Under the pieces are notes generated by a model, which was given only the letters and a program-made list of their open reading frames with translations, ran no database searches and was not told where the DNA came from. The position numbers and the translations under genes are program-made. A stretch of 64,000 nt of DNA. Origin: Copromyces sp. CBS 386.78 (Eukaryota > Ascomycota > Sordariomycetes > Sordariales > Sordariaceae). Shown here piece after piece: positions 40,707-52,027 of the stretch. Position 1 is the stretch's first letter. Each line of letters begins with the position of its first letter. The stretch covers positions 186,001-250,000 of the forward strand of contig MU839122.1 of the NCBI GenBank assembly GCA_030685235.1. The letters are read 5' to 3'.

Positions 40707-42990
40707 ATGGGTCGCGGAAGCTTCTCCAGCGACGGCTCGTCCGACGCTGGCGGCGCTCAACTTGACCTCTTCTCGCCTCCACCAAAGGGAAATCAGCATT
40801 GGCGATCTGGATCCTTAACTAAGACTTACAAGACTGACACACCCGACACCGACACCTTTCCAAGCCTCTCTAGCGACAGCGAAAAGCGGTCTGGCGGTGC
40901 TCGGCCGGGTGGTCACTCCCGACACTCGTCGATGGCGTCGGCCGTCTCCATGCACTCGTCTCATTCGCGCTCTAGCAGCGGCACGTATGTTGGCAACAGT
41001 CATGGTCAGGTCCAGCCCTTCAACAACTTCCAGCCTGGAGCGTCGCATCACCCTTCTTCGTCACGCCCTCCTCACCGGTACAAGACACCCGACACCCAAG
41101 TGACGCCCCCTAACAAGGTCCAGCACCTGGAGAAGGGCCTCGGCTCGGTGGAGCTCACTCGCGGCAGAGATCACCCTGCTATCTTTGTAAGTCCTTCCTC
41201 ACCTCTCCATCAACCCAAGCATCAACTGACACTCAGCAGGACATTAGAAAGCACGCCGCTGACGCCAACCGTCGGCTCATGGGACTTAAGCACGCAGTCG
41301 ACAGCTCTAGTCACGTCCCTGCCCAGTTCCGTCAGGGGTTTGACGTCGACATCACCCAGGTTCTCAAGAACTTGACAACCATCTCCAGTGCTGCCGAGTC
41401 TCTGGCACACAACCTCGGCAGGAAAAGTGACGAGTGCGAGAGCTTGCGCAACATGTTGTCGTCGCAGACTATGGATTGCGGCGGTACTCGTGCGCAGCTT
41501 GAAGCTGAGCGTGAGCAGATCAGAGCTGAAAGGGCAAGGATGCTCAAGTTGGAGGTCGAAATGAAGGCCGAGAAAGATAAAGACGAGAAGGTTATCAAGG
41601 TATGTTTATCACTTGGAAACACTGGCACAGACAGACAGATGACTAACAAGTCCCACAGGCCCTCCAAGAACAAATCGCCGGCAAGCGCCACCTCTGGATG
41701 CAAGTCCGCAAAGACCCCGAGGAAAGGGCCATGGCCTTGGAGATGCTCTCCCGTTGTTCCACACCCTACACATCCGTAACCGACTCCTCCGCCTCTCCCA
41801 CCCCCACCGGCCCTCGCGACTGGCAAGCCTCCCAACAACGGACCGTCAGCTCCACCAGCCGCCCCCCTCGCAGCGGCCACAGTCTTATGCCCGGCACTCA
41901 CTACGGCGGCCCCATCCCTCGTTCCATCTCGGGCTTCGCCATCGCCCACGCTCAACGACAGTTTGGTTCCCGCAGCGGCCACCGCTCCCATGGTAAAGGA
42001 ACCGGCCGAGTCGTTTCCGAATGGGGCAGTCCCGTCTCCCGTCGCTCCGGCGGGTCCGGCCGCGGCGCCGCCGGGCCTAGGTCTAACCAGCCCGGTGGCG
42101 GCCCTCCCACCGCCATCTTCATGCACCCCACGCCCAAGACGCACAACGACGACGGTCCCACGGCCACCTTCTGCCAGCAACTGACGCACCTGCTCACAGT
42201 CGTCATCCGGGCCTTCACGCACAAATACTTTGCCAAGCCCATGCCCGAAATCGAGTCTCGCATCCGCAAGGAATCCTCCTCTCTCTTCTTCTACATGTGC
42301 GACCTCGTGTACCCGGGCCGCGGCCGCAAGATCGGCGAGTCGCACGTGTCCTACCTGCTAAACGACGACGTCTCCCGCCCGTACCTCGTCGAGCGTCTCC
42401 TGGTGCAATACATCGTCACCACCATATTGCAGTCGGACGGATGGACGGGGTACGAGCCCAGCGTCGACAAGGAGATGGCGTCCCTGTCTGCGCGCCTCAA
42501 GGACACCACGGGCGCACAGAACCACAGCAAGACGCACGAGCGCCAAGCCATGGTTGATCGGCAGGCGGAGTTGGTCAAGAAAATGGTCGATCATCCTAAA
42601 TGGGCCGAGTTCAAGAATTACAAGGTGAACGATCATTACCAGCGGTTCAAGAAGATGGTGGGTCCGTTCCTGCCGCCGGGGCCCAAGAGCGATGTCAGGG
42701 ATGAGGCGCTGTTTGATCTTTTCAGCATCGCCGAGAAGGCGTGGGCGATTGCGCAGAAGGGGTGGGAAAGCAGGATGACGTATGTTTATCTTTGGAGCGA
42801 GACGTGCAGCAAGTTCGTCGAGGCCAGTCATACTGCTGTCAACAGCGACGTGAGCGGGCTGATGCTGCAGCAGAGGCAGATGAGGATTTCGTTGGTGGTT
42901 ACACCCGGCGTGACCATGAGGGACGATTCCAGGGGGATGAATATTGGGACCAAGTTGGTGAGGAGGTCGGATGTGTTGGTTATGGTTTAG
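40707..42990 (+). CDS. Large uncharacterised fungal protein with central coiled coil and conserved C-terminal domain
   Basis: Exons are 40707-41186, 41240-41599 and 41659-42990 (introns GTAAGT...CAG and GTATGT...CTAAC...CAG), giving 723 aa. The N-terminal ~160 residues are Ser/His/Pro-rich and disordered. Exon 2 encodes a charged helical region (LEAEREQIRAERARMLKLEVEMK) predicted as a coiled coil. A Ser/Gly/Arg-rich segment follows. The C-terminal ~290 residues (from ATFCQQLTHLLTVVIRAF) look folded: helices with conserved-seeming Trp, Tyr and Arg, ending LVVTPGVTMRDDSRGMNIGTKLVRRSDVLVMV. I recognise no named domain. The long regular frame, three concordant exons and C-ending codon preference support a real gene. 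Function unknown. Confidence 0.85.
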
Positions 42991-44467
42991 GTCTTCTGCT
43001 CTGTCTTTTTCTTTTTTTTTTGCTTTTTTTGCTTTTTCACGACAAACAAGCCAAGCACACATAACATCATTACGACTGACTGACCACCTAGCTCGGGTCT
43101 GGTCTGTCTTGGGGTTTGATCGCTCAACGAAACGATTTCACGTTCGGCAATTCACGACGGCGCAGATAGATACATTCGGTTACTTTACTACGACACGGCA
43201 GATACGACATGATACCCCTCTCTTTTTTTTTTGGTCTGGTCCTTTGGGGGGTAATGGCCAGCCAGCCATTTGGTACGTGTGTACACATACTCGGGGGGGA
43301 TTGATCGATCGGGGTTTCTCTTCAATCTCTTAGCAAGCAGTCTCGGTTTTTCTCTTGCGCTTCGATTCTGTTTTCTTTTCTTTTCTGGTCTTTTATTTTG
43401 GAAGAAAACGATGCGCATCATCATCATCACCATAGATAGCTACCTACCTACCTATCACTAATAGCATCTTTTCTTCTTTCGACTTTAAACTTGAACTTCA
43501 ACTTCCACGAGGAGCAGAAGCAGCAAGCAGCAAGCAGCAACACTACAGGCATAAAGGAGTCGCATACGATACATACATACATACATACACACAGGGGAGA
43601 GGGGAGATGGGAGAGGGGAGAGGGGAGACGGGAGGAGGTGTGTGGTCTCATCATCATCATCATAATCATACGGCGACATACGGGGAAGGTTAGGTGCAAA
43701 GACACTAACTATCATGGTGCATGCTGCATCCGGCATCCGGGGGCGTCTAACACAATACACAACACACACATCAACACCCGGACGGACGGACGGACGGATT
43801 TGATTATCATCATCATTTCGAGATTTCGAGGGCTGTCTGTGATTGATTGGGAGAAGAAGACAGACAGACTGACCGACTGGGTTGATATTCCGGTGGACTG
43901 ACTGACTGCATCGACTGGTTCGGTAGAGGTATCATAGTGGCTGGCTGGCTAGGTCGGTCTGTCTGTCTGGCTGGCTGGCTTGGGGTTTGCACTGCACTGA
44001 GCACGCATACGATACGAAGAATAAGTTCATGGGATGGGGATTTGGTCGCCTGGGACGGACTTGGAAGCGGTCTGGTGGAAAAGGGAATATCCATCCATCC
44101 ATCATGCATGCACCGAAAAAACGGAATCTCGTCTCGGGGGGGATCTGATAACACACGGAGGAGCATCATCACGGGACATGACGCAGAATGATGATGATGG
44201 GAGAAAACATACGGATCTCTTTCTTAGTTCTCGTGGTTTTACATGGAACTTGAGTTTTACGGGGGGTTTGTTTGATCTATCGCCTTTGCTGGGACTTGCC
44301 TTGAAGGACGGACGGAAATCATCAGAACGCGGAAAAGGACAATGGGAATGCGATATGGGGACGGGAAATTACCTTAGAATGGGAACAGAAATCAGAGTCG
44401 CCTTGCGTGCGATCTGGGGTCGGGGGTCTTGCTAGTACCAGCTCTTCAGTCAGACTCTTCATCCTCT

Positions 44468-44472
<5 letters not shown>

Positions 44473-44500
<28 letters not shown>
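44473..44500. repeat. (AG)14 microsatellite
   Basis: An uninterrupted AG dinucleotide run. Confidence 0.95.
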
Positions 44501-44956
44501 CTAGGTTTACATAGATAGATAGATAGGCAAGCCGTAATCAATCAAGATAGAGAGAGAGAAACAAAACACAAAAATAGAATGGTGCCGATATCCTTTCCTT
44601 TCCTTTCACAGAAGTGGTGACGTGTCCGACGGAATCTCGCAACCGGCAACATGGCTCCAACCCGGTAGCCGAACGGTCAGAACTCCAAACACATGTCCCC
44701 TCCCTACATGTAACGCCTCTTGCACCAAACATCCATAATGCCTCACTCACTCACTCTGCCCCTCGTTGCCTTCATCTTCATGATCACGTCCCATCAAATC
44801 AACCATACCTCTATATTCTGCACCTTCTGTGCCTGTGTCTGTGCCTGTGCCCATATTTCCATTCACATTTGTCCCTAGTCCCACGTCTCCTCTCCCTAAC
44901 CCTACTCCTCCCTCCCCTTCCTCATAACCCATATATGCCTTACTCCCTTCAATATT

Positions 44957-45010
44957 CCCATCCTCATCCCCATCCCCATCCCCATCCCCATCCCCATCCC
45001 CATCCCCATC
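44957..45010. repeat. CCCATC hexamer microsatellite
   Basis: Near-perfect CCCATC units with one interruption near the start. Confidence 0.9.
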
Positions 45011-45293
45011 TCCAAGCGGGACAGAGTGGGAGTGGGAGTGGCGGCCCAGTTTGCGTCTACTATTATATTAAGACACGGATGAATGGGAATGGGAATGGGA
45101 ATGGGAATGGATGATATGGAGGTGTTGTTAATGTCAAACGGGAAGGGAGAGGCATCGAAGGTATTGTTGTTGTTGTTGCTGATGCGGATAGAGGTATCGG
45201 ATGGTGCTGTACATGTACCGAACTGCTGCTGCCCCTGTGCGAGTGCGAGAGATGCAGGGGCGGTTGATTTGAGGGTGGGAACTTGGAATCCTG

Positions 45294-45294
45294 G

Positions 45295-45327
<33 letters not shown>
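45294..45327. repeat. (GTT)n trinucleotide microsatellite
   Basis: About eleven GTT units; CAA units on the other strand. Confidence 0.95.
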
Positions 45328-45971
45328 CGAGGTAGCGGTGGTGGGTGTGAATGTGATGATCGAGCTGGCCGTTGAAGCGGTCCCACTGATGCTGATGCTG
45401 ATGTGGAAAACATGAAACCCGGCGAAAATAGGCCATTTTAAGTAGTTGTAGAAGTGGTAGAAACAACTGGCCTGACGAGTTTATGTCTATGTCTCGGCAG
45501 TCTCCTTCCTATCCTAGAGGTAGCCGTAATAGCACCAGGAGGATGAATAGCTGCTGTTCCCCCTTCTCCCTACCCCCAGAACTACCTCTACGAGGAAAAA
45601 GGATATAAACAGCCGCCATCAAAACCACCGCATCAAACGTCCCCCCCAAAAAAAGGTAAAAGTCTTGATCCTCATCTCCCGGCTTAACATGTCCCAATGT
45701 CTTGTCTTGTCTGTGCCCTCAACACTCAACATAGCCAAACACCCCCTTTCCACCGTGCCGCCAACTGACTGACGAGACAAGGGATGAGTAAAGATACAAG
45801 GACGATCGATGTAAAGCCCAAAGTTAAACGCTGCTGGTTAGTTGTGGCAAGAGGACGCGTACCCAGGGGAATTGCAAGTACCTAGAAAGAGAAGAAAAGA
45901 AAAAAAAAACATACAACACCCGGGATTCGCTGGTCGTCACCGACCCAACTACTAGTCAGGCGATTGGTAGC

Positions 45972-46880
45972 TTATCTATGGGGAGAGCGGACGGGATCCC
46001 GAGTTTTTCTACCATCTATGGTCGTATGTGCTGAAATTGCTTTCCGAAGTAAACTTATAACTGAGGTGCCTGAGCGGCTCACAAAAAGGTTGAGTGCGCG
46101 GCTCTGTTGTTGTTGTTGTTGCTGTGATGGATCTCGGGAAGCACGGATGAGGGTAGCTATATATGGATGTGGTTGAGGCCTCGTCTTCGTGAACGGCTTT
46201 GGTGTTGATGCTCCGTCGGACATGGCCCGTGAGGCACCAACCCGACGACTTCCCTGCTTACTACAACTTGGGTCGCCGGACCAGTAATTTTGGGCAAGGG
46301 AGTCGAAGTCGAAGCGGGTGTCGGGGTTTTGTAGGTAAGCGGAAGTAACGAGGGATGGGATGGAGGGAGGATTCGAGGGATAGGAGAGACTAGACTGGTG
46401 GAGAGTGTCTGTCGACTTTGGAGAACATGAAGCAAGAAGGGGATGGACCTTCTTTTTCTAGGGATAGGGATAGGATGGAGACTACCTAGTTGGAGGGTGA
46501 CTGGATTTTGTAGGAGAAGAGAGAAGATGCGGGTTAATGGGGTAGGGGGGTCGTCGTCTTCGGAGCGGGGGATGAGGGATATTGTTGGGGAGCGGGAGTT
46601 AGTGACGGTGCTGGGAAGGGCGACGACGTCAATGGGCAGGATGGGAGGGTCGGTGGTCAAGTCAAGTCAATGGTGGAGGGTCGGTCGGCCGAGCATGGCG
46701 CCGCAGTGCATGTCCGCTCCCATGTTACGAGGTTGAGCCACCTCAGACTCTGCGACGGCGTTGGATCTATCTCCCATTGGTTTTGTAGCATGGCTTCGGC
46801 GGTGGCGGTGGCGGAGGAGGGGGGAGGACGAGGGGCGAGGGAGGGGCGGCGGTGGAGGCCGAGTTCTTGAGCGTGCTGCG
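45972..46880 (-). other. Possible unannotated minus-strand gene (low confidence)
   Basis: Several adjoining minus-strand frames have protein-like composition. One contains EAMLQNQWEIDPTPSQSLRW (near 46760), the next runs from about 46660 with C-ending codons, and a third contains NPDTRFDFDSLAQNYWSGDP (near 46300) and TPKPFTKTRPQPHPYIATLI before a polyGln stretch, stopping at 45972. They are in different frames and would need introns or frameshifts to join. No recognised domain and no clean splice pair was found. Confidence 0.25.
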
Positions 46881-47194
46881 TCGCGGATGGCGGTGCCTAT
46901 TGCGTGCTACTGTTGCTTGCTTTGTTAGAATAGATGCTGGCTAAGGTACTGTGAAGAGAGTGATAAGTGGACTGACTCAAAGCTTCAGGAACCATGTCGA
47001 CAAACTTCAGTTCAGAAACGAAGCCCTCATAAACCCAGTGCAGCCAAGACTGTCTGTCGTCAGTGTCATCTATCTGCCTCTTGCCCAACCCAACAGTGAC
47101 ACAATAGGTAGCCACGCCAGCCTCGTTGTATTCAGTCGCTATGTAGGTCCTCAAAAGTCATGTTTCCAGCAGCGTACTTGAGGGCCTCAAAATC

Positions 47195-47671
47195 ATGACC
47201 TATTTTTTCCTCCCTGACCTGTTGTTGTCCCCTCAGTCCCTGCCTGCTCTTTTGCCTTTTTTCCTACTGCCCTCCCTAGTTGTACCCCTTTTACCCCTTC
47301 CCACTGCCCTTCTCACTGCCCTCCCTAGTTGTACCCCTTTTACCCCTTACCCTTACTACCTCCTCCCCACCCCTTTTACAAGTCTTCTCAGCCAAAACCA
47401 GCATCCCGATACATACTCACCACCTGAAACACCAACGCCAGCCGGAAAGACCCTCAGATCCGGCCGGCGGTATTACTACCGGTCCCCCGTTACTAAACAC
47501 TCACTCCAAACGGCAGGCACCTTGTACCATTCCCGTCCTCTAGCTGAGCATCAAAAATATCCAGTCCCGATCCAGCATGCCGTACTGCCAGTGGAAATCC
47601 AATCCCGAAAGTACACCTTCACCAGTTCTCTCAACATAGATAGATCCTTTGCGTTGGCAGCTGGCGAATAA
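47195..47671 (+). CDS. Hypothetical 158-aa protein, Leu/Pro-rich (low confidence)
   Basis: ATG at 47195. The N-terminal ~70 residues are Leu/Pro-rich and overlap a 49-bp direct repeat (units begin near 47267 and 47316), which argues that this part is repeat-derived. The C-terminal half (TLRSGRRYYYRSPVTKH, then a Gln/His-containing stretch) looks more protein-like. No known domain was recognised and no intron is needed. It may not be a gene. Confidence 0.25.
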   Translation: MTYFFLPDLLLSPQSLPALLPFFLLPSLVVPLLPLPTALLTALPSCTPFTPYPYYLLPTPFTSLLSQNQHPDTYSPPETPTPAGKTLRSGRRYYYRSPVTKHSLQTAGTLYHSRPLAEHQKYPVPIQHAVLPVEIQSRKYTFTSSLNIDRSFALAAGE

Positions 47672-49228
47672 GGGACTTGTAGCGAGCGGTTGACAAGGTC
47701 GTTTTTTGGCCATGTTGGTTGGTGCTCCATCATTCCCGTTGCAAGGTGCAAGTGTCGAGTACGAGTGAGGAGGTGATGGGCATGACGGAGAGTGGTTTTC
47801 CATCTTGTGGAGGAACATGAAGCCGAGGGTGGAGGTCGAGGCGGCGCCGGTGGTTGAGTAGCCGAGGTCGGCGGCGTTGTTGTCATTGGAGTTGGTCCGT
47901 CGTTGTTGTCGCATACCTTGCTAGTATTACTCTTTAGCAGTAGGTACACCAAAGTCATACTGGCAACCATCTACCTAGTTTCTGGCGGGAGATGCAGTTT
48001 GTACTACATGGGAGTTTGCGATTACACTACTACATGTTTGATAATCGATGTCAGAGAAGATAGATCATGATGACCAACAAGGTTTGAACTACTAACCTTC
48101 TGTTTCCTCCGGTGGCACTCGGTGCATGACATGACTAGACTATTCTCCTCCTTTTCCGTGGTGGAGGTTTGTCAGACACATGCACAGCACGGGTTTGTGA
48201 ACCATGATTCGTTCGCATCCAAAAGGTATTCATTGTGGTTGACTTTGATGTTGACATCGAACCCTTCGTCAAAAGTCAAGGCAGTCATTTCTCTTGATTT
48301 CTTAATTGTGTTCCTCTCTCGGATTTGACTGGCCCATCATGAGGTTAGCACAAGTATCATGGGGACAGTTGAGGTCAAAGTACCTTTCATAACCGGCTTC
48401 AGGGGCACTTGGACAATTTGCCTGCAATGTATGAAAGAACTTTAACTGTTGAGATTAACATGGAGTGAGAGAGAGTTCCTCCTGTCAGCTTTTACGGCAA
48501 GCAGGCAGATACTCCAATACTCGTTATTTGTAAGCAGTAGGCATCAAGCGAGGAAGGAGTAAATTCATGTAAGACGGGAGAGGCACGAATCGTCCGTGGA
48601 ATGGCTTCAAGAAGGAGCTGTTAGTGGTCAGCAAGCCTGGAATGAACCATCCAATGGGGCTGGCTGCTTACAGAGAACAAGCCTTGTGGCAGAGAGTATG
48701 CTGTCTTACCGAAAAGGTCAAGTTCACGTCCCAGCGAGCCCGGGGATAAGCCCGCCATCCTGGTTTGTCTATTTTGTGTGATATGATTGTTGATGAACAA
48801 GGTAAACAGGGAAAGACAGGCAAGTCGAAAATAAATAAGATACATGTAGAATAACAGTATGGTATACACAGCAAAAAGCAGGCCGAAAATGCCAAAGCAT
48901 CTATTGTCGCCAAAACGCCGTTCAAAGCCTGCTCCAAATTTCCTTTGAAAAACCCATGCCCTAAAGTGAAACAACCTCCCTCCTTGCCCGTTTTTACACA
49001 TGACCATGGCTATGTTTCCTTTCCACAAATATGTCCATGGCCTGAGTGAGGCCTGATAAAACCGAGTGTGACTACATCATGATGCCTTTGGCGTCGGGGT
49101 GTTCTTCACCCTTGTGCCAGCCATGCCCGTTCGTCCACTTTTTACAATGCCTTCTCCACCAAGAGTATTGTAGACCTAATCCCAGTCATACAAGAACAAA
49201 TTATTCTTCGCAGCCTTACTCCTCAGTC

Positions 49229-50416
49229 TCAAGCCAGACGCTCCCGACGATCCTGGTACGCCTTCCACGCTTTCCTCCTGTAGCGCTCAGCCTCGGCAGG
49301 AGGATCCGACGCGGTGATGATGCCACGTCCAACAATGGCGATATCGGTGCCCTTGATGTTCACAAGGTTGTCGGGCGTGTTGTACTGCTGACCGAGTCCG
49401 TCGCCCTGAGGCGCCTCCTCTCCCGGTGGCGGCAGCTTGCAGCCGGGGGTCATGTGGATGAAGTTGTCCGCTTGCGCCTCTTCCTCGGCTGCGCTTTCGT
49501 GGTCATCGTAGGCCGGGGCCAAATCTTGCTTGGTGATTCCGTTTAGGTTCTGCTGCGCGACGTAGCCCATGACGAAATCCTTGTTCTTGCGCGCCGCCTT
49601 GACACACTCCCATGTGTACTTGCCGTCCATAAGGCAGCCCTTGGAAGACATCTGCGCCAGGATCAACAGACCGCGATCCAGAGGCGCCTCCTCAATGCCG
49701 GGGAACACAGCCTCATCGCCCTCCGAGATGGTCTTGGCCAGACGTGGCGAGTCGGCAGGCTCATATGTTTGCGTGACGGTGGTGATGGAGACGATGCTAC
49801 CCTTCCTCCCATCCGTGTCCTTTTCCCTGGTGGTGCCATTCTCGCGAGGTACGATCTTGCGCAGCTCCTCCACCCGGTCCTCGGCTTCCTCGTCGGCGTC
49901 CTGGTCTGCGACCGGGGTGCCGACCGAAACCGACGTCTTGACCTCGTAGGGGATGCGCTCCCTCCACTTCCGGGCGGCCTGGGCCATGGCGCTCACCATG
50001 GCCTCTCCGGCGTGGATGTCGGCGTTGGTGATGTGGGCCCATTCGATAACGCAGGCGGTGCCGGCCGTGTACTGCTTCTGCACGGTGCTGCCAATGTCGA
50101 CGAACTTGCGGTCCTCGAAGATGAGGAAGCCGTGCTTCCGGGCGAGGGCGGCCAGCTTGGCGCCGGTGCCCGTGTGCGGGTGGTAGTCCCAGCCTGTGAT
50201 CAGGTCATAGTGGGTCTTGAGGACGACAATCGAGGGGCCAACCTGGTCGGCAAGGGCGAGGAGCTCGCGCGCATGCTCGACATCGGCGCTGAGGCAGAGG
50301 TTGGATTGCTTGACCTCCATCAGGCGGAAGAGGTAGCTGGTGAGGGGATGCGACGAGCTCTCTACCCGCTCAGCAAACGACTGCTTGAGCGACCAGTGTG
50401 GTGTTGTTGTCGACAT
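49229..50416 (-). CDS. pyr-4: Orotidine-5'-phosphate decarboxylase (pyr-4/URA3)
   Basis: A single-exon gene of 395 aa with its ATG at 50416 ([14 protein letters not shown]). Active-site signature [14 protein letters not shown] (D-x-K-x-x-D-I) lies near residue 100. The substrate-binding blocks [42 protein letters not shown] and DIAIVGRGI are present. A roughly 80-residue acidic insertion (about 175-255) between the barrel strands is typical of filamentous-ascomycete enzymes. It catalyses the last step of UMP synthesis in the cytosol. In N. crassa the orthologue is pyr-4, which from memory maps to linkage group II near het-c, consistent with het-c being 18 kb away here. Confidence 0.97.
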   Translation of the reverse strand: MSTTTPHWSLKQSFAERVESSSHPLTSYLFRLMEVKQSNLCLSADVEHARELLALADQVGPSIVVLKTHYDLITGWDYHPHTGTGAKLAALARKHGFLIFEDRKFVDIGSTVQKQYTAGTACVIEWAHITNADIHAGEAMVSAMAQAARKWRERIPYEVKTSVSVGTPVADQDADEEAEDRVEELRKIVPRENGTTREKDTDGRKGSIVSITTVTQTYEPADSPRLAKTISEGDEAVFPGIEEAPLDRGLLILAQMSSKGCLMDGKYTWECVKAARKNKDFVMGYVAQQNLNGITKQDLAPAYDDHESAAEEEAQADNFIHMTPGCKLPPPGEEAPQGDGLGQQYNTPDNLVNIKGTDIAIVGRGIITASDPPAEAERYRRKAWKAYQDRRERLA

Positions 50417-51148
50417 TTTGGCGGTTGTGGTCTGAGCGGAGGGGGTATTTTCGTTGTCGAGAGATTGTATGACAATCCGAGGAAGATGTTGAATACACTC
50501 GAGGTAGCTATTATTCGCAAAGTCGTGTGAGTGAAAAGAGCTCCTGTAGAGAGGAGAGAAGAGTTAAGCTACCTAAAAGTATGCCGGCACGAGGTGGGAT
50601 GGTGGGGCTGGTGTTGGAAGTCAAAGCTCGACGCGTGTACTTGTGACGAACGTGTGACTCGGCAGAGGGACCAAGATCGGAGTGGTCAATGGTCAATGGT
50701 GTTGAGAGGAAGAAAGAGAGACCCAAAGAGAACAAGTCGAAATGTCGAAGCAGCTGCACCAACCTACATATGTATGTAGGTACACTACAAAGGGGGAGGA
50801 GGAAGAAGTGAAGGGATGCCCGTGTCAATGTAAAAAAAGAGCCCGGAAAAGACGAATGATTGGAAGCGCCGAGACTCGAGATCCAGAGGACGTGGACCCT
50901 AAAAAGGTACACTAAGGTACCTAGTCTAGCGTGCTAAAACAGTGTGGTGGGTGACGGTAAAGGAGGTGATGGGTGGTGTCCCGGGGGGTTCCGCCGGGGG
51001 GTGTTCAGGGTCGGGTGTGCTGTGCAGGCCACTCTGCATTTGACGCTGCAGCCAGCACCGGCAGGGTTTTGTACCTCTACGCGGCCCAGCCAACCACAGC
51101 TCTCCACTGGGGATCCGGACGGAGTCGTTCGGGGTCCATCCGTCCATG
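50417..51148. other. Promoter region of pyr-4 and flank
   Basis: About 730 bp upstream of the minus-strand pyr-4. No other gene is seen. Short GGTAC/AGGTAC motifs recur near 50905-50920. Confidence 0.5.
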
Positions 51149-52027
51149 TTATCTCAGTGCTCAGACCTACTTTCTTTTTTGGGCAGGGAGGGCTCAATTG
51201 AATCTTTCCAATGTTTCTAGATTGTGGTCCGTGCATCGTTTCTTTCAGTGTATTTGTATGTATTGACTGAGAACGCCCAAAAAAGAGGTCTGAATTCTCG
51301 ATACGCTCCTTATAGTAATCGATAAATAAATACCTAAAATCCATATAGAAATTTGGCTTCACTTCCAAATAGCCATATTACTATAAGATATATTAAGGAA
51401 TGTAAAGATGTATAGAAGTAGAGAATTTTAATACGGTTATTATAGTGTAATTTATTTTTTGTTAATGTACTTAGAAGTGTAATTTTTATCGTCGAGGGTA
51501 TGGAAATGATAATTGTCGGAAAATAGGTCGCGATTATGGTGCTTAATATTGGTACTTTTTTTCATCCCAACTTTTTGAAAATTTCTACGTATAATCTATA
51601 AAGTATTCTTAAGCCCCGGGTATATTTGTTTTGGTAATACGATAAGATTTGGTGGAGTTATAAAGTAGTGATGTTGTTGATGTTGGACGAAGGTTAGACC
51701 TTGTTTACGAAGGTTGGCTTTTATTTACCAGGTTTCTATTTACTAAACCGCTAAGGTTTTGGTCCTAGTTTCTAGAAGTCTGGGTATAAAACTTAGGCCT
51801 CGCGTTCGAGCTTCCCTTTTTAGTTTATGATAGTTGGTGGTTGGAAATTTGGGTATTATTTTGTCGATTATCAGGGGGGCCGCATCGTGAACTCAGACCT
51901 CTTGGGGCGCATGTTAAAAATATTACCCAAAACAGTAGTTACGGCATTTAATCGATAAATTAATTTTTGTGGTGTAATCTAGTCCGTGCGTCGCGCCCCG
52001 AAAAAGAGGTCTGAGCGCTGAGATAAC
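51149..52027. mobile_element. Inverted-repeat element with AT-rich, probably RIP-mutated interior
   Basis: Outer ends match in opposite orientation over 20 bp with one mismatch: TTATCTCAGTGCTCAGACCT (51149-51168) and its inverse with C for T at 52008-52027. Inward copies of the CTCAGACCT core also occur: 51275-51293 (inverse, gcccaaaaaagaggtctga) and 51891-51910 (actcagacctcttggggcgc). Each end is thus itself a fold-back of about 140-155 bp. The ~590 bp between them are strongly AT-rich with many TA steps and no open frame. It could be one decayed element with compound ends, or two MITE copies flanking RIP-mutated DNA. No transposase remains and no target duplication was identified. Confidence 0.65.

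Larger units (their letters stand above)
42991..49228. other. Gene-poor, microsatellite-rich region
   Basis: 6.2 kb with no convincing gene. Simple repeats include ATAC (43564-43587), (CAT) runs near 43651, GGAC repeats near 43783, (AG)n at 44473-44500, CCCATC at 44957-45010, GGGAAT near 45082-45108 and GTT at 45294-45327. Two weak coding candidates are listed separately. Confidence 0.5.

Noticed and set aside
44640..44700. tRNA-like A-box string near TAGCCGAACGGTCAG
   Set aside because: No acceptor stem, anticodon arm or B box can be folded around it.
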